NCBI RefSeq assembly: GCF_011806575.1 | Contig: NZ_JAATOO010000024.1 | Span: 1 to 64,000, forward strand | Origin: Vibrio hepatarius | Lineage (GTDB): Bacteria > Pseudomonadota > Gammaproteobacteria > Enterobacterales > Vibrionaceae | Reading direction: 5' to 3' | Length of the DNA: 64,000 nucleotides | Shown: one piece after another, positions 1-7,524 of the stretch | Position numbering within the stretch: the stretch's first letter is position 1 | How the letters are laid out: each line of letters starts with the position of its first letter | The notes under the pieces: model-generated | Seen by the model: only the letters and a program-made list of their open reading frames with translations | What the model was told of the DNA's origin: nothing | The model's database searches: none | Program-made: the position numbers and the translations under genes

Positions 1-58
1 GTTCGTCTGGTGTGTTTGCCAGAGCCAGTGTCGGATACTTTGAAATATCAAGAGTCAT
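1..58 (-). CDS. dxs: 1-deoxy-D-xylulose-5-phosphate synthase, N-terminal fragment (dxs)
   Basis: Only the first 19 codons are inside the window, on the minus strand, starting at the ATG at 58-56. They read MTLDISKYPTLALANTPDE, which I recognise as the N-terminus of Vibrio Dxs, the thiamine-diphosphate enzyme that makes DXP from pyruvate and glyceraldehyde-3-phosphate at the head of the MEP isoprenoid pathway. It follows ispA by 20 bases, the usual xseB-ispA-dxs operon order. The identification rests on this short peptide plus synteny. Confidence 0.88.
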   Translation of the reverse strand, partial: MTLDISKYPTLALANTPDE

Positions 59-78
59 ATATTTGCGCGCTTATAGTG

Positions 79-963
79 TTAGTTCTTGCGCTCGATGACA
101 TATCGGGCGAACTCTTCGAGTAACTCTGTATTGTATGGGATAGCTTCCAATGCTTGAAGTGCTTCATGTAACAGAGTGTGAGCTTTGTTGACAGCGCCTT
201 CCAACCCTAAGAGAGCGGGATAGGTGCTTTTGTTTAATTCTTGGTCAGAACCTTGTGGTTTGCCCAGAGTTTCCGTATCACTGATGATATCAAGAATGTC
301 GTCTTGAACCTGAAACGCTAAGCCGATCGCATCGGCGTATTTGTCGAGTAAAGGTAGCACTTCAACGCCTTTTTCACCCGCAGCTAGCGCGCCAAGACGG
401 ATCGCACATTTCATCAATGCACCGGTTTTATGGCGGTGAATTTCTTCTAATTCTGCGAGAGAAATTGAACGATTTTCGGCAGAGAGATCGAGAGATTGCC
501 CCATGCACATTCCGCTAGCACCAGACGCTTGAGCCAAAGTGCTGACCATCTTAATGCGATTCGCTTCTGCTTCTGGCGCAAGTTTACCGTCAGCCAGAAT
601 CGTAAACGCTAAAGTTTGCAGTGCATCGCCAGTGAGAATCGCGGTGGCTTCATCAAACTTGATGTGACAAGTAGGCTGGCCGCGACGCAACTCGTCATCG
701 TCCATCGCCGGAAGATCATCGTGGATAAGGGAGTAGGCGTGAATACACTCAACTGCAGCGGCTGGAGCGTCAAGCGCTTCAACGTCGCACCCTAGCATTT
801 GTCCGGTAATGTAAACCAGAAACGGTCGTGCGCGCTTACCTCCTAGCAGCAAACCGTAACGCATTGCGTCGATCAAAGGTTGCTCTTGGTGAGGAAGTTG
901 GTTAAGCCATTCTTCTAACTGAACGTTGTTACGTTGTTGGAATGAGGTTAGAGCCTCTTGCAT
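79..963 (-). CDS. ispA: Farnesyl diphosphate synthase (geranyltranstransferase)
   Basis: This cytosolic prenyltransferase condenses IPP with DMAPP and then GPP to give farnesyl diphosphate, the precursor of quinones and of undecaprenyl carriers. The 294-residue protein has the normal family length. The first aspartate-rich motif is HDDLPAMDDD (residues 81-90) with RR at 93-94, and the second is DDILD (221-225); both bind Mg-diphosphate. GGKRARP (41-47) is the IPP-binding segment. The gene lies between xseB (20 bases upstream) and dxs (20 bases downstream) on the same strand, so the three are very likely co-transcribed. Confidence 0.97.
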   Translation of the reverse strand: MQEALTSFQQRNNVQLEEWLNQLPHQEQPLIDAMRYGLLLGGKRARPFLVYITGQMLGCDVEALDAPAAAVECIHAYSLIHDDLPAMDDDELRRGQPTCHIKFDEATAILTGDALQTLAFTILADGKLAPEAEANRIKMVSTLAQASGASGMCMGQSLDLSAENRSISLAELEEIHRHKTGALMKCAIRLGALAAGEKGVEVLPLLDKYADAIGLAFQVQDDILDIISDTETLGKPQGSDQELNKSTYPALLGLEGAVNKAHTLLHEALQALEAIPYNTELLEEFARYVIERKN

Positions 964-983
964 AGGTATATCTTCTAAATCAA

Positions 984-1226
984 TTATTCTGGCTGAGCAT
1001 CAAACTGACTAAGCGGCGCTTCGTCATCGTTATTTAGTAAAATACTGACGCGTTGTTCTGCATCATTCAGCTTACCTTGACCCGCACGAGCCAGTGCAAT
1101 GCCGCGCTCGAATTTCTTCAAAGCATCGTCCAGTGCAAGGTCACCATTTTCAAGGCTTTCTACGATTGTATCGAGCTCTTGGATGGTCGCCTCAAAGGTC
1201 ATATTTTCAGGTTTCTTGCTCGCCAT
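984..1226 (-). CDS. xseB: Exodeoxyribonuclease VII small subunit
   Basis: This 80-residue protein is the small subunit of exonuclease VII, which degrades single-stranded DNA with XseA (not in this window). The core FEATIQELDTIVESLENGDL and the following LDDALKKFERGIALAR are typical of the family, which is a short helical hairpin. The frame could be extended upstream to 1253, but I chose the ATG at 1226 because MASKKPENMTFE matches the usual start of Vibrio XseB. It is the first gene of the xseB-ispA-dxs operon. Its promoter must lie in the 1227-1475 gap shared with pomA. Confidence 0.95.
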   Translation of the reverse strand: MASKKPENMTFEATIQELDTIVESLENGDLALDDALKKFERGIALARAGQGKLNDAEQRVSILLNNDDEAPLSQFDAQPE

Positions 1227-1410
1227 AATATATCTGCGTTGATAAAGATGCACGAAAGTTACCTTAGCGGCTAATAATGGTCAAATTTAACCGAGTAAAT
1301 TTGTCAGAAAAATCGACTTCGAACTGTGATAACACGGATATTGGTCAACACTTAGTGACTTGCTGGTTTACTAGTTGGAACAAGTCTCTATATTAGGAGC
1401 TAGAAATTAC

Positions 1411-1436
1411 TAAAGATCTGAAAATGCAGCCGATAT
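1411..1436 (+). promoter_or_regulatory. Sigma-28 (FliA) promoter of pomAB
   Basis: TAAAG at 1411-1415 and GCCGATAT at 1429-1436 are separated by 13 bases. This matches the flagellar FliA consensus (TAAAG, about 13-15 bases, GCCGATAA). It lies 40 bases upstream of the pomA start and resembles the promoter-like elements before the flagellin genes at 37115, 38443 and 39825, so stator and filament genes should be co-expressed late. Confidence 0.8.
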
Positions 1437-1475
1437 AATTTGGTAGAAGCTCAGAGATAGCATGAGGAGTGCTTT

Positions 1476-2240
1476 GTGGATTTAGCAACGCTGATAGGAC
1501 TGATTGGCGGTTTGGCTTTCGTCATCATGGCAATGATACTTGGCGGAAGTATCATGATGTTCGTCGATGTCACGTCTATTCTAATCGTAGTTGGTGGTTC
1601 AACCTTCGTTGTGTTGATGAAGTTTACTATCGGACAGTTCTTCGGTGCCGCCAAAATCGCGGGTAAGGCCTTCATGTTTAAGGTGGACGAGCCAGAAGAC
1701 CTCATCGCTAAAGTTGTCGAAATGGCTGACGCTGCGCGTAAAGGTGGTTTCCTAGCTTTAGAAGAAATGGAGATCTCCAACAATTTCATGCAAAAGGGTA
1801 TCGACTTGCTGGTTGATGGTCATGACGCTGACGTCGTGCGTGCCGCGCTGCAAAAAGATATTTCCCTGACCGACGAGCGACACGAGTTTGGTACAAGCGT
1901 ATTCCGCGCGTTTGGTGACGTTGCTCCGGCGATGGGGATGATCGGTACGCTGGTTGGTCTGGTTGCTATGCTTTCAAACATGGATGACCCAAAAGCGATC
2001 GGTCCTGCGATGGCAGTTGCCCTTTTGACGACACTGTACGGTGCGATTTTATCCAACATGATTTTTTTCCCGATCGCGGACAAGCTGTCGCTACGTCGTG
2101 AACAGGAAAAACTCAACCGTCGCTTGATTATGGATGGCGTATTGGCTATCCAAGATGGGCAAAACCCACGCGTTATCGACAGCTACCTGAAAAACTACCT
2201 CAATGAAGGTAAGCGTAGTCTTGATGTAGATAACGAGTAA
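1476..2240 (+). CDS. pomA: Flagellar motor stator protein PomA
   Basis: PomA is the four-helix subunit of the Na+-driven polar-flagellar stator; with PomB it conducts sodium and pushes on FliG. The 254-residue protein keeps the cytoplasmic-loop charges known to matter for torque in V. alginolyticus PomA: Arg88, Lys89, Glu96, Glu97 and Glu99. Helices 3-4 contain the conserved FGDVAPAMGMIGTLVG segment, with Pro151. The start is a GTG at 1476 placed 6 bases after TGAGGAG (1463-1469), and MDLATLIG matches Vibrio PomA. pomB follows 9 bases after the stop. A sigma-28 promoter sits just upstream. Confidence 0.98.
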   Translation: MDLATLIGLIGGLAFVIMAMILGGSIMMFVDVTSILIVVGGSTFVVLMKFTIGQFFGAAKIAGKAFMFKVDEPEDLIAKVVEMADAARKGGFLALEEMEISNNFMQKGIDLLVDGHDADVVRAALQKDISLTDERHEFGTSVFRAFGDVAPAMGMIGTLVGLVAMLSNMDDPKAIGPAMAVALLTTLYGAILSNMIFFPIADKLSLRREQEKLNRRLIMDGVLAIQDGQNPRVIDSYLKNYLNEGKRSLDVDNE

Positions 2241-2249
2241 GGAACCGTT

Positions 2250-3200
2250 ATGGATGATGATAACGAATGCAAATGTCCACCACCGGGGCTGCCGCTCTGG
2301 ATGGGTACATTTGCCGATTTGATGTCACTGCTGATGTGTTTCTTCGTACTGCTGCTTTCGTTTTCGGAAATGGACGTACTGAAATTTAAACAGATTGCGG
2401 GTTCAATGAAATTCGCCTTCGGTGTGCAAAACCGACTCGAAGTTAAAGACATTCCGAAAGGCACTAGCATCATCGCGCAAGAGTTTCGACCGGGTCGACC
2501 TGAGCCGACGCCGATTGATGTCATCATGCAGCAGACGATCGATGTTACTCAGCAAACCCTCGAGTTCCATGAAGGTGAGTCTGACCGTGCTGGGGGTAAC
2601 CAGCGTGATACTGGCAAACTCACCGGTGGACAATCACCAGATACATCGACGCAAAACAACCAAAACTCTGAGTCTGACAGCCAACAGCAACAGTCTGAGA
2701 TGTCTGAAGAGATGGAAACGCTGATGGAAGCGATCATGAAAGCGTTAGCACGTGAGATTGAGCAAGGCGCGATCGAGGTGGAAAACCTCGGTCAGCAAAT
2801 TGATATTCGAATCCGTGAAAAGGGCGCTTTCCCTGAAGGGTCGGCTTTCTTGCAGCCTAAGTTCCGACCATTGGTGCGTCAGATTGCCGAATTGGTGAAA
2901 GACGTTCCGGGCGTGATTCGCGTATCTGGTCACACCGATAACCAGCGTCTCGACTCTGAACTGTATCGCTCAAATTGGGATCTTTCTGCTCAGCGCGCAG
3001 TTTCGGTAGCGCAGGAGATGGAAAAGGTCCGGGGCTTTAACCATGAGCGCTTGCGAGTGCGTGGTATGGCCGACACTGAGCCTCTAGGGCCAAATACGAC
3101 GGAAACTCAGCGAGCGCGCAACCGCCGCGTAGAGATCAGCATTATGCAGGGTGAGCCAATCTACAGTGACGAAGTGCCCGCACTACAAAATACCCCCTAA
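2250..3200 (+). CDS. pomB: Flagellar motor stator protein PomB
   Basis: PomB is the single-span stator subunit that carries the ion-binding aspartate and anchors the stator to peptidoglycan. The 316-residue protein has a short cytoplasmic N-terminus, then a transmembrane helix starting WMGTFADLMSLLMCFFVLLL. Asp23 in that helix corresponds to the Na+-binding Asp24 of V. alginolyticus PomB, the numbering shift being one residue at the extreme N-terminus. The C-terminal OmpA-like domain has the peptidoglycan-binding signature SGHTDNQ...NWDLSAQRA around residues 227-250. It is the second gene of the pomAB operon and is followed by a strong terminator. Confidence 0.98.
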   Translation: MDDDNECKCPPPGLPLWMGTFADLMSLLMCFFVLLLSFSEMDVLKFKQIAGSMKFAFGVQNRLEVKDIPKGTSIIAQEFRPGRPEPTPIDVIMQQTIDVTQQTLEFHEGESDRAGGNQRDTGKLTGGQSPDTSTQNNQNSESDSQQQQSEMSEEMETLMEAIMKALAREIEQGAIEVENLGQQIDIRIREKGAFPEGSAFLQPKFRPLVRQIAELVKDVPGVIRVSGHTDNQRLDSELYRSNWDLSAQRAVSVAQEMEKVRGFNHERLRVRGMADTEPLGPNTTETQRARNRRVEISIMQGEPIYSDEVPALQNTP

Positions 3201-3204
3201 ACTG

Positions 3205-3232
3205 AAAGACGAGCGTTAAGCTCGTCTTTTTT
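3205..3232 (+). terminator. Rho-independent terminator after pomB
   Basis: A perfect 10-bp stem, AAAGACGAGC (3205-3214) with GCTCGTCTTT (3220-3229), has a 5-base loop and continues into a T run. It closes the pomAB transcript 5 bases after the pomB stop. Confidence 0.92.
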
Positions 3233-3362
3233 ATGAGCTGCCTATCATGTATAATCTTGCGCCCTTAGCGGGGTAGCCTCTATTTTGCTCCCAGATGGAC
3301 AGAATTAAGATCGACTGCAACGCGAAACTGTTTTGCGAAACTTGTAACTTGTGAAGTGAATT

Positions 3363-4811
3363 ATGAAATTTATCGTTAAGCCCCATCCAGAAATCTTCGT
3401 AAAAAGTGAATCGGTACGTAAGCGCTTCACAAAGATTCTCGAGTGTAATATTCGCAACATCATTAAGGCTCGTACTGAGTCTGTCGCGGTGTTTAACCGT
3501 CGTGACCATATTGAAGTGACATCAGAATCTTCTCAGTACTACAAAGAAGTGGTTGAAGTTCTGACTCACACCCCGGGTATCCACCACGTACTTGAAGTTC
3601 AGCAATCAGAGTTTACTGATCTGCATAACATCTTCGAGCAAGTGTTAGAGTTGAACCGTGCCAACATCGAAGGCAAAACCTTTGTGGTACGTGCGAAGCG
3701 TCGCGGTAAGCACGACTTCACCTCTATCGAACTTGAACGCTACGTTGGTGGTGGCCTGAACCAAGCGGTTGAAAGCGCAAGTGTCAAACTGCACAACCCT
3801 GATGTGACGGTTAAAGTTGAAGTGGCTGGCGACAAGCTTAACCAAGTCATTGCTCGTCACAAAGGTCTGGGTGGCTTCCCTCTTGGTACACAAGAAGACG
3901 TGTTGAGCCTAATTTCTGGTGGTTTTGATTCAGGTGTATCAAGCTATCTGCACATCAAACGTGGCTCAAAAGTACACTACTGTTTCTTTAACCTAGGTGG
4001 TCCTGCACACGAGATCGGTGTTAAGCAGGTTTCTCACTATCTATGGAACAAATACGGTTCATCGGCAAAAGTGCGCTTCATCTCTGTAGACTTCGAACCT
4101 GTTGTGGCTGAAATCCTAGAGAAAGTGGATGACGGCCAAATGGGCGTGGTTCTTAAGCGTATGTTTATGCGCGCGGCGGGAATGATCGCCGAGAAATTTG
4201 GCATTCAAGCGCTTGTGACCGGTGAAGCTCTAGGTCAGGTGTCTAGCCAGACGCTTACCAACCTACGTCATATTGACGGTGTCACCGATTCACTGATTCT
4301 TCGCCCGTTGATTAACTGGGATAAAGAAGACATCATTAACCTGGCGCGCCAAATCGGTACCGAAGACTTTGCTAAGACCATGCCGGAATACTGTGGCGTG
4401 ATCTCTAAGAAGCCAACAGTAAAAGCAGTAAAAGCGAAGCTGGAAGCAGAAGAAGAGAAGTTTAACTTCGAGATTCTAGAGCAAGTCGTGCGTGACGCTC
4501 GCCAGATGGATATTCGTGATATCGCGAAAGAAACAGAGCAAGCGGCACCTGAAGTTGAGCAAGTTCAAGCGGTTGAAGAGCACGCGATCGTGCTGGATAT
4601 CCGTAGCCCAGAAGAGGAAGACGACAACCCGCTAGAAATTGAAGGCGTGGATGTGAAACACATTCCTTTCTACAAGCTAGGCACTCAGTTTGGTGACTTG
4701 GACCAAAACAAAACTTACCTGCTTTACTGTGACCGTGGTGTAATGAGCCGCCTACAGGCACTTTACCTGCAAGAGCAGGGCTTTAACAACGTTAAAGTGT
4801 ACCGTCCGTAA
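3363..4811 (+). CDS. thiI: tRNA 4-thiouridine synthase / sulfurtransferase ThiI
   Basis: ThiI makes 4-thiouridine at tRNA position 8 and delivers sulfur for the thiazole of thiamine. The 482-residue protein has an N-terminal ferredoxin-like plus THUMP region (about 1-165), the PP-loop ATPase motif [10 protein letters not shown] (185-194), and a C-terminal rhodanese domain (about 400-482). Both key cysteines are present: Cys344 in MPEYCGVIS and the persulfide-carrying Cys456 in YCDRGVMS. These are the same positions as in E. coli. It appears to be monocistronic, with terminators on both sides. Confidence 0.98.
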   Translation: MKFIVKPHPEIFVKSESVRKRFTKILECNIRNIIKARTESVAVFNRRDHIEVTSESSQYYKEVVEVLTHTPGIHHVLEVQQSEFTDLHNIFEQVLELNRANIEGKTFVVRAKRRGKHDFTSIELERYVGGGLNQAVESASVKLHNPDVTVKVEVAGDKLNQVIARHKGLGGFPLGTQEDVLSLISGGFDSGVSSYLHIKRGSKVHYCFFNLGGPAHEIGVKQVSHYLWNKYGSSAKVRFISVDFEPVVAEILEKVDDGQMGVVLKRMFMRAAGMIAEKFGIQALVTGEALGQVSSQTLTNLRHIDGVTDSLILRPLINWDKEDIINLARQIGTEDFAKTMPEYCGVISKKPTVKAVKAKLEAEEEKFNFEILEQVVRDARQMDIRDIAKETEQAAPEVEQVQAVEEHAIVLDIRSPEEEDDNPLEIEGVDVKHIPFYKLGTQFGDLDQNKTYLLYCDRGVMSRLQALYLQEQGFNNVKVYRP

Positions 4812-4831
4812 ACGGTAGAGCTGTTGAATCT

Positions 4832-4866
4832 AAAGCGCAAATTGACCATCAATTTGCGCTTTTTTA
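4832..4866 (+). terminator. Rho-independent terminator after thiI
   Basis: A 13-bp stem pairs AAAGCGCAAATTG (4832-4844) with CAATTTGCGCTTT (4850-4862), followed by a T run. It begins 20 bases after the thiI stop. Confidence 0.92.
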
Positions 4867-4950
4867 TTGCCTGTTATTCGGCGATGGGCAAAATTATTTC
4901 CAGCTGGACACTGTGATCTGAGAGCTTTCGAATCGTTCTGTTGCGTTAGT

Positions 4951-5196
4951 TTCTTCCTCGCCGCAAAATCAGAGCCTGCGAGTCTGATGTTGTTCCTTAC
5001 AACGTTAGCAAGTTTAGGGCTGGTGATTACTTCAGGTTGCGTAGTGAATAACATTTTTGACCGCGATATCGACCAAAAGATGACGCACAAAAAACGAGAA
5101 TGAGCTAAAGGTAATATCAATATCGCGTCTGTCTATGTTTTGGTAATGGGGATAAGTGGTGTGCTTGGCGTCGAGGTATTGCCCGCCATTATCTAA
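4951..5196 (+). pseudogene. Remnant of a cyoE-like haem O synthase (protohaem farnesyltransferase)
   Basis: One frame reads FFLAAKS at 4951 and then LGLVITSGCVVNNIFDRDID followed by QKMTHKK. This is the CyoE signature (family form: ASGCVFNNxxDRDIDxKMxRTKNR), which holds the Asp-rich prenyl-diphosphate-binding motif. A TGA at 5101-5103 interrupts it. The same frame continues with AKGNINIASVYVLVMGISG, matching the next CyoE segment, until a TAA at 5194-5196. The N-terminal part and the last two-thirds of a roughly 290-residue enzyme are missing. Vibrios normally carry an intact cyoE elsewhere, so this looks like a decayed duplicate or the end of a rearrangement. Confidence 0.78.
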
Positions 5197-5231
5197 AACC
5201 CACTCAAACAGCGCACCGAATCGGTTTATTG

Positions 5232-5294
5232 AACGTCACTCTTTGCTGCGGTGACTACTTGATAGTGTTTCAGCTAAGAAGGAGTGACGTTTTT
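5232..5294. repeat. 10-bp inverted repeat in the gap between the cyoE remnant and GcvB
   Basis: AACGTCACTC (5232-5241) and GAGTGACGTT (5282-5291) are perfect inverted copies 40 bases apart, the second running into TTT. It could be a weak plus-strand terminator with a large loop, or debris from the rearrangement that truncated the neighbouring gene. No coding potential is visible between the arms. Confidence 0.45.
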
Positions 5295-5315
5295 GTATCT
5301 GCGGAAAAAGGGCAT

Positions 5316-5515
5316 AAAAAAACACCGCCATTTAGGCGGTGCTAAAAAATTTGACAGACAGGTCAAAATAAATACAGGAAGTATGTTTCGTTCCATCTTG
5401 GTACGAAACGGTGGTAGAAATCCTACCTAACTCGAAATACGAGTTTGCAAACACAACATCGCAGCAAAGTGCCAATTGATTCCATAAGAATCAAGCCGTT
5501 CAGGCTCTTTACTGC
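5316..5515 (-). ncRNA. gcvB: GcvB small RNA
   Basis: Read on the minus strand, this roughly 200-nt segment has the landmarks of GcvB, the Hfq-dependent RNA that represses amino-acid and peptide transporter mRNAs. They are the GU-rich target-binding region GATGTTGTGTTTGCAA (complement of 5445-5460), the conserved ACTTCCTGTATTTA (complement of 5369-5382), CCTGTCTGTCAAA, and a terminator AGCACCGCC-TAAAT-GGCGGTG followed by seven U (5316-5342). A good sigma-70 promoter sits just upstream (5523-5551). It is divergent from gcvA, as in enterobacteria. The 5' end is estimated from the promoter to within a few bases. Internal hairpins include GGTAGG/CCTACC and GTTTCGT/ACGAAAC. Confidence 0.93.
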
Positions 5516-5522
5516 GGGGGGA

Positions 5523-5551
5523 AATATAGAATTTCTCTGGTCGTCAGGCAA
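5523..5551 (-). promoter_or_regulatory. GcvB promoter (sigma-70 type)
   Basis: On the minus strand the -35 hexamer TTGCCT (5551-5546) and -10 TATATT (5528-5523) are exactly 17 bases apart. Initiation should be near 5513-5517. The gcvA -10 (5561-5566) faces the other way only 10 bases from this -35, so a GcvA dimer bound here could control both. Confidence 0.8.
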
Positions 5552-5560
5552 TGGACATTT

Positions 5561-5566
5561 TATAAT
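5561..5566 (+). promoter_or_regulatory. Probable -10 element of gcvA
   Basis: TATAAT at 5561-5566 is a perfect -10 hexamer, 42 bases before the gcvA start. No good -35 lies 16-18 bases upstream, which is common for autoregulated LysR-type genes whose own protein binds the divergent region. Confidence 0.5.
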
Positions 5567-5608
5567 GTTTCAGATTAAAAAAACTAATCCCATATAAAGA
5601 AGGGTGCC

Positions 5609-6517
5609 ATGTCCAGAAGATTGCCTCCGTTAAACTCATTAAAGGTGTTTGAGGCCGCAGCGCGTCATTTGAGCTTTACTCGTGCAGCTGAAGAGTTGTT
5701 TGTCACTCAAGCAGCGGTGAGTCATCAGATTAAAGCGTTAGAAGAATTCCTCGGCTTAAAGCTTTTTCGCAGAAGAAATCGCTCTCTACTTCTTACCGAA
5801 GAAGGTCAGAGTTATTTCTTAGACATTAAAGATATTTTCACTTCACTAGCAGAAGCTACTGATAAAGTTCTTGAACGCAGTGAAAAAGGTGCATTAACTA
5901 TCAGTTTGCCGCCAAGTTTTGCTATTCAGTGGCTAGTGCCACGTTTGGCAGACTTTAACCAACAAGAGCCAGATATCGACGTTCGCATCAAAGCCGTGGA
6001 CATGGACGAGGGATCTTTGACGGACGATGTCGATGTGGCGATTTATTATGGGCGAGGCAATTGGCCGGGGCTTCGTGCCGATAAACTATATCAAGAATTC
6101 TTGATCCCACTTTGTTCACCATCGCTACTTTTAGGTAACAAACCATTAGAAACACTAAGTGATTTAAGCAAGCATACGTTGCTACACGATACATCTCGTA
6201 AAGATTGGAAACAATTTGCTAAGCAGAACGGTATTGAAGGGGTCAATGTGAACCATGGTCCTATTTTTAGTCACTCGACGATGGTTCTTCAAGCCGCAGC
6301 GCATGGACAAGGCGTCGCTCTGGGTAACAACGTATTGGCACAACCTGAGTTAGAAGCGGGGCGTTTGATCGCGCCATTCGATGAAGTGTTGGTCACCAAA
6401 AATGCGTTTTATGTAGTTTGCCATGAGAAGCAAGCTGACATGGGGCGTATCGCTACTTTCCGCGACTGGATGCTAGCGAAAGCACAAAGTGAGCAGGAGG
6501 ATTTGTTAGATGACTAA
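5609..6517 (+). CDS. gcvA: Glycine-cleavage regulator GcvA (LysR family)
   Basis: This 302-residue LysR-type regulator has a helix-turn-helix at about residues 20-60 (LSFTRAAEELFVTQAAVSHQ, then IKALEEFLGLKLFRRR) and a substrate-binding domain from about 90. MSRRLPPLNSLKVFEAAARH is the standard GcvA N-terminus. GcvA activates gcvTHP with glycine and activates the GcvB RNA. The identity is secured by the divergent gcvB gene directly upstream and by the downstream DUF423 and rlmM genes, the same neighbours as in E. coli. The ATG at 5609 follows AGAAGGG. Its last 8 bases overlap the next gene. Confidence 0.96.
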   Translation: MSRRLPPLNSLKVFEAAARHLSFTRAAEELFVTQAAVSHQIKALEEFLGLKLFRRRNRSLLLTEEGQSYFLDIKDIFTSLAEATDKVLERSEKGALTISLPPSFAIQWLVPRLADFNQQEPDIDVRIKAVDMDEGSLTDDVDVAIYYGRGNWPGLRADKLYQEFLIPLCSPSLLLGNKPLETLSDLSKHTLLHDTSRKDWKQFAKQNGIEGVNVNHGPIFSHSTMVLQAAAHGQGVALGNNVLAQPELEAGRLIAPFDEVLVTKNAFYVVCHEKQADMGRIATFRDWMLAKAQSEQEDLLDD

Positions 6518-7136
6518 TTACCTGAGGGATGGTGAGCAGGGCGCGCCGATTTTTATTTTTGCTCATGGTGCGGGCGCAGGAATGGACCATGATTTCATGT
6601 CTGCTGTCGCGCAAGGGTTAGCCAAGCAAGGAATTCAGGTGATACGCTTTAATTTTCCGTACATGGACAAACGCGCGGAAGATGGTAAGAGACGTCCGCC
6701 AGACAGAGCGCCAAAGCTGCTGGAAGCTTATCAACAAGTGATTGCTGAGTTCGCGCAACAGCGTAGCGTGGTGATCGGTGGCAAATCCATGGGGGGGCGA
6801 ATGGCCAGTCTACTGGCTGACGACGAAAATGTTGCCGCGGTCGCTTGTCTGGGGTATCCATTCCATCCGCCGGGCAAGCCAGAGAATTATAAAGGCGAGC
6901 ACTTGGCTTCTGTGGCAAAACCGCTGCTGATTATACAAGGTGAGCGAGATACCTTTGGCAAAAAGGAAGAGTTTAGCGACTTTGCTCTGTCATCAAGTGT
7001 ACAAGTTGAGTTTTTGCCAGACGGTGACCACAGCTTTAAGCCACGCAAAAAATCGGGTCATACTGAGCAGGGCAATATTGACTTGGCGGTACAATGTTTA
7101 GCGAAATTTATTTTTGAGGTATATGGTGAAAAGTAA
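6510..7136 (+). CDS. Alpha/beta hydrolase of the KANL3/Tex30-like family
   Basis: This is a small cytosolic alpha/beta-hydrolase of 208 residues. The nucleophile elbow is GGKSMGG with Ser93, and the likely triad partners are Asp147 (IIQGERDTFG) and His174 (DGDHSFKP). FAHGAGAGMDH (18-28) is the oxyanion-side HGxG-type turn. No signal peptide is present and the substrate is unknown. The ATG lies inside the gcvA stop region (8-base overlap), so translation is probably coupled. It sits between gcvA and the DUF423 gene, and its functional link to them is not evident from sequence. Confidence 0.8.
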   Translation: MTNYLRDGEQGAPIFIFAHGAGAGMDHDFMSAVAQGLAKQGIQVIRFNFPYMDKRAEDGKRRPPDRAPKLLEAYQQVIAEFAQQRSVVIGGKSMGGRMASLLADDENVAAVACLGYPFHPPGKPENYKGEHLASVAKPLLIIQGERDTFGKKEEFSDFALSSSVQVEFLPDGDHSFKPRKKSGHTEQGNIDLAVQCLAKFIFEVYGEK

Positions 7137-7524
7137 TCAACTGGTCGCGTTTGGCGGTGTGTTAGCAGGTATTGGTGTTGCACTGGGCGCTTTTGCCGCA
7201 CATGGGTTGAAGAAGGTGTTATCGCCATATTTGATTGAAGTGTTCAATACAGGTGTTCAGTATCAATTCATTCATGCACTGGCTATTTTGTTGTGCGGAG
7301 TATTAATTCGCTCTTCTTTGACCGAGAAATCACAAAAATATTTCGCCCTCGCTGCGATTTGCTTTATCATCGGCATCTTTTGTTTTAGCGGCAGTCTTTA
7401 CGCATTGGCATTAACGGGCATTAAATGGTTTGGCCCAATTACCCCGTTTGGTGGTGTAACTTTTATGCTAGGTTGGGGACTGTTCGTTTTCGCAGCGCTA
7501 CATAATAAAGAGGTGAATCAGTGA
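7123..7524 (+). CDS. DUF423 inner-membrane protein (YgdD-like)
   Basis: This 133-residue protein has four predicted membrane spans (about 6-27, 45-63, 73-95 and 103-125). The motif [12 protein letters not shown] near the N-terminus and FPGSLYxLxLTG-type segment (here [16 protein letters not shown]) are typical of DUF423/YgdD. Function is unknown. I placed the start at the ATG at 7123, which follows GAGG by a normal distance; an in-frame TTG at 7114 is possible. It overlaps the upstream hydrolase gene by 14 bases and ends sharing bases with the rlmM start. The gcvA-ygdD-rlmM order is conserved in enterobacteria. Confidence 0.9.
   Translation: MVKSNQLVAFGGVLAGIGVALGAFAAHGLKKVLSPYLIEVFNTGVQYQFIHALAILLCGVLIRSSLTEKSQKYFALAAICFIIGIFCFSGSLYALALTGIKWFGPITPFGGVTFMLGWGLFVFAALHNKEVNQ

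Noticed and set aside
5323-5341. The GC-rich hairpin read as a plus-strand terminator of the cyoE-like remnant
   Set aside because: No T run follows on the plus strand; the run of seven T is on the minus strand, where the hairpin is the GcvB terminator.
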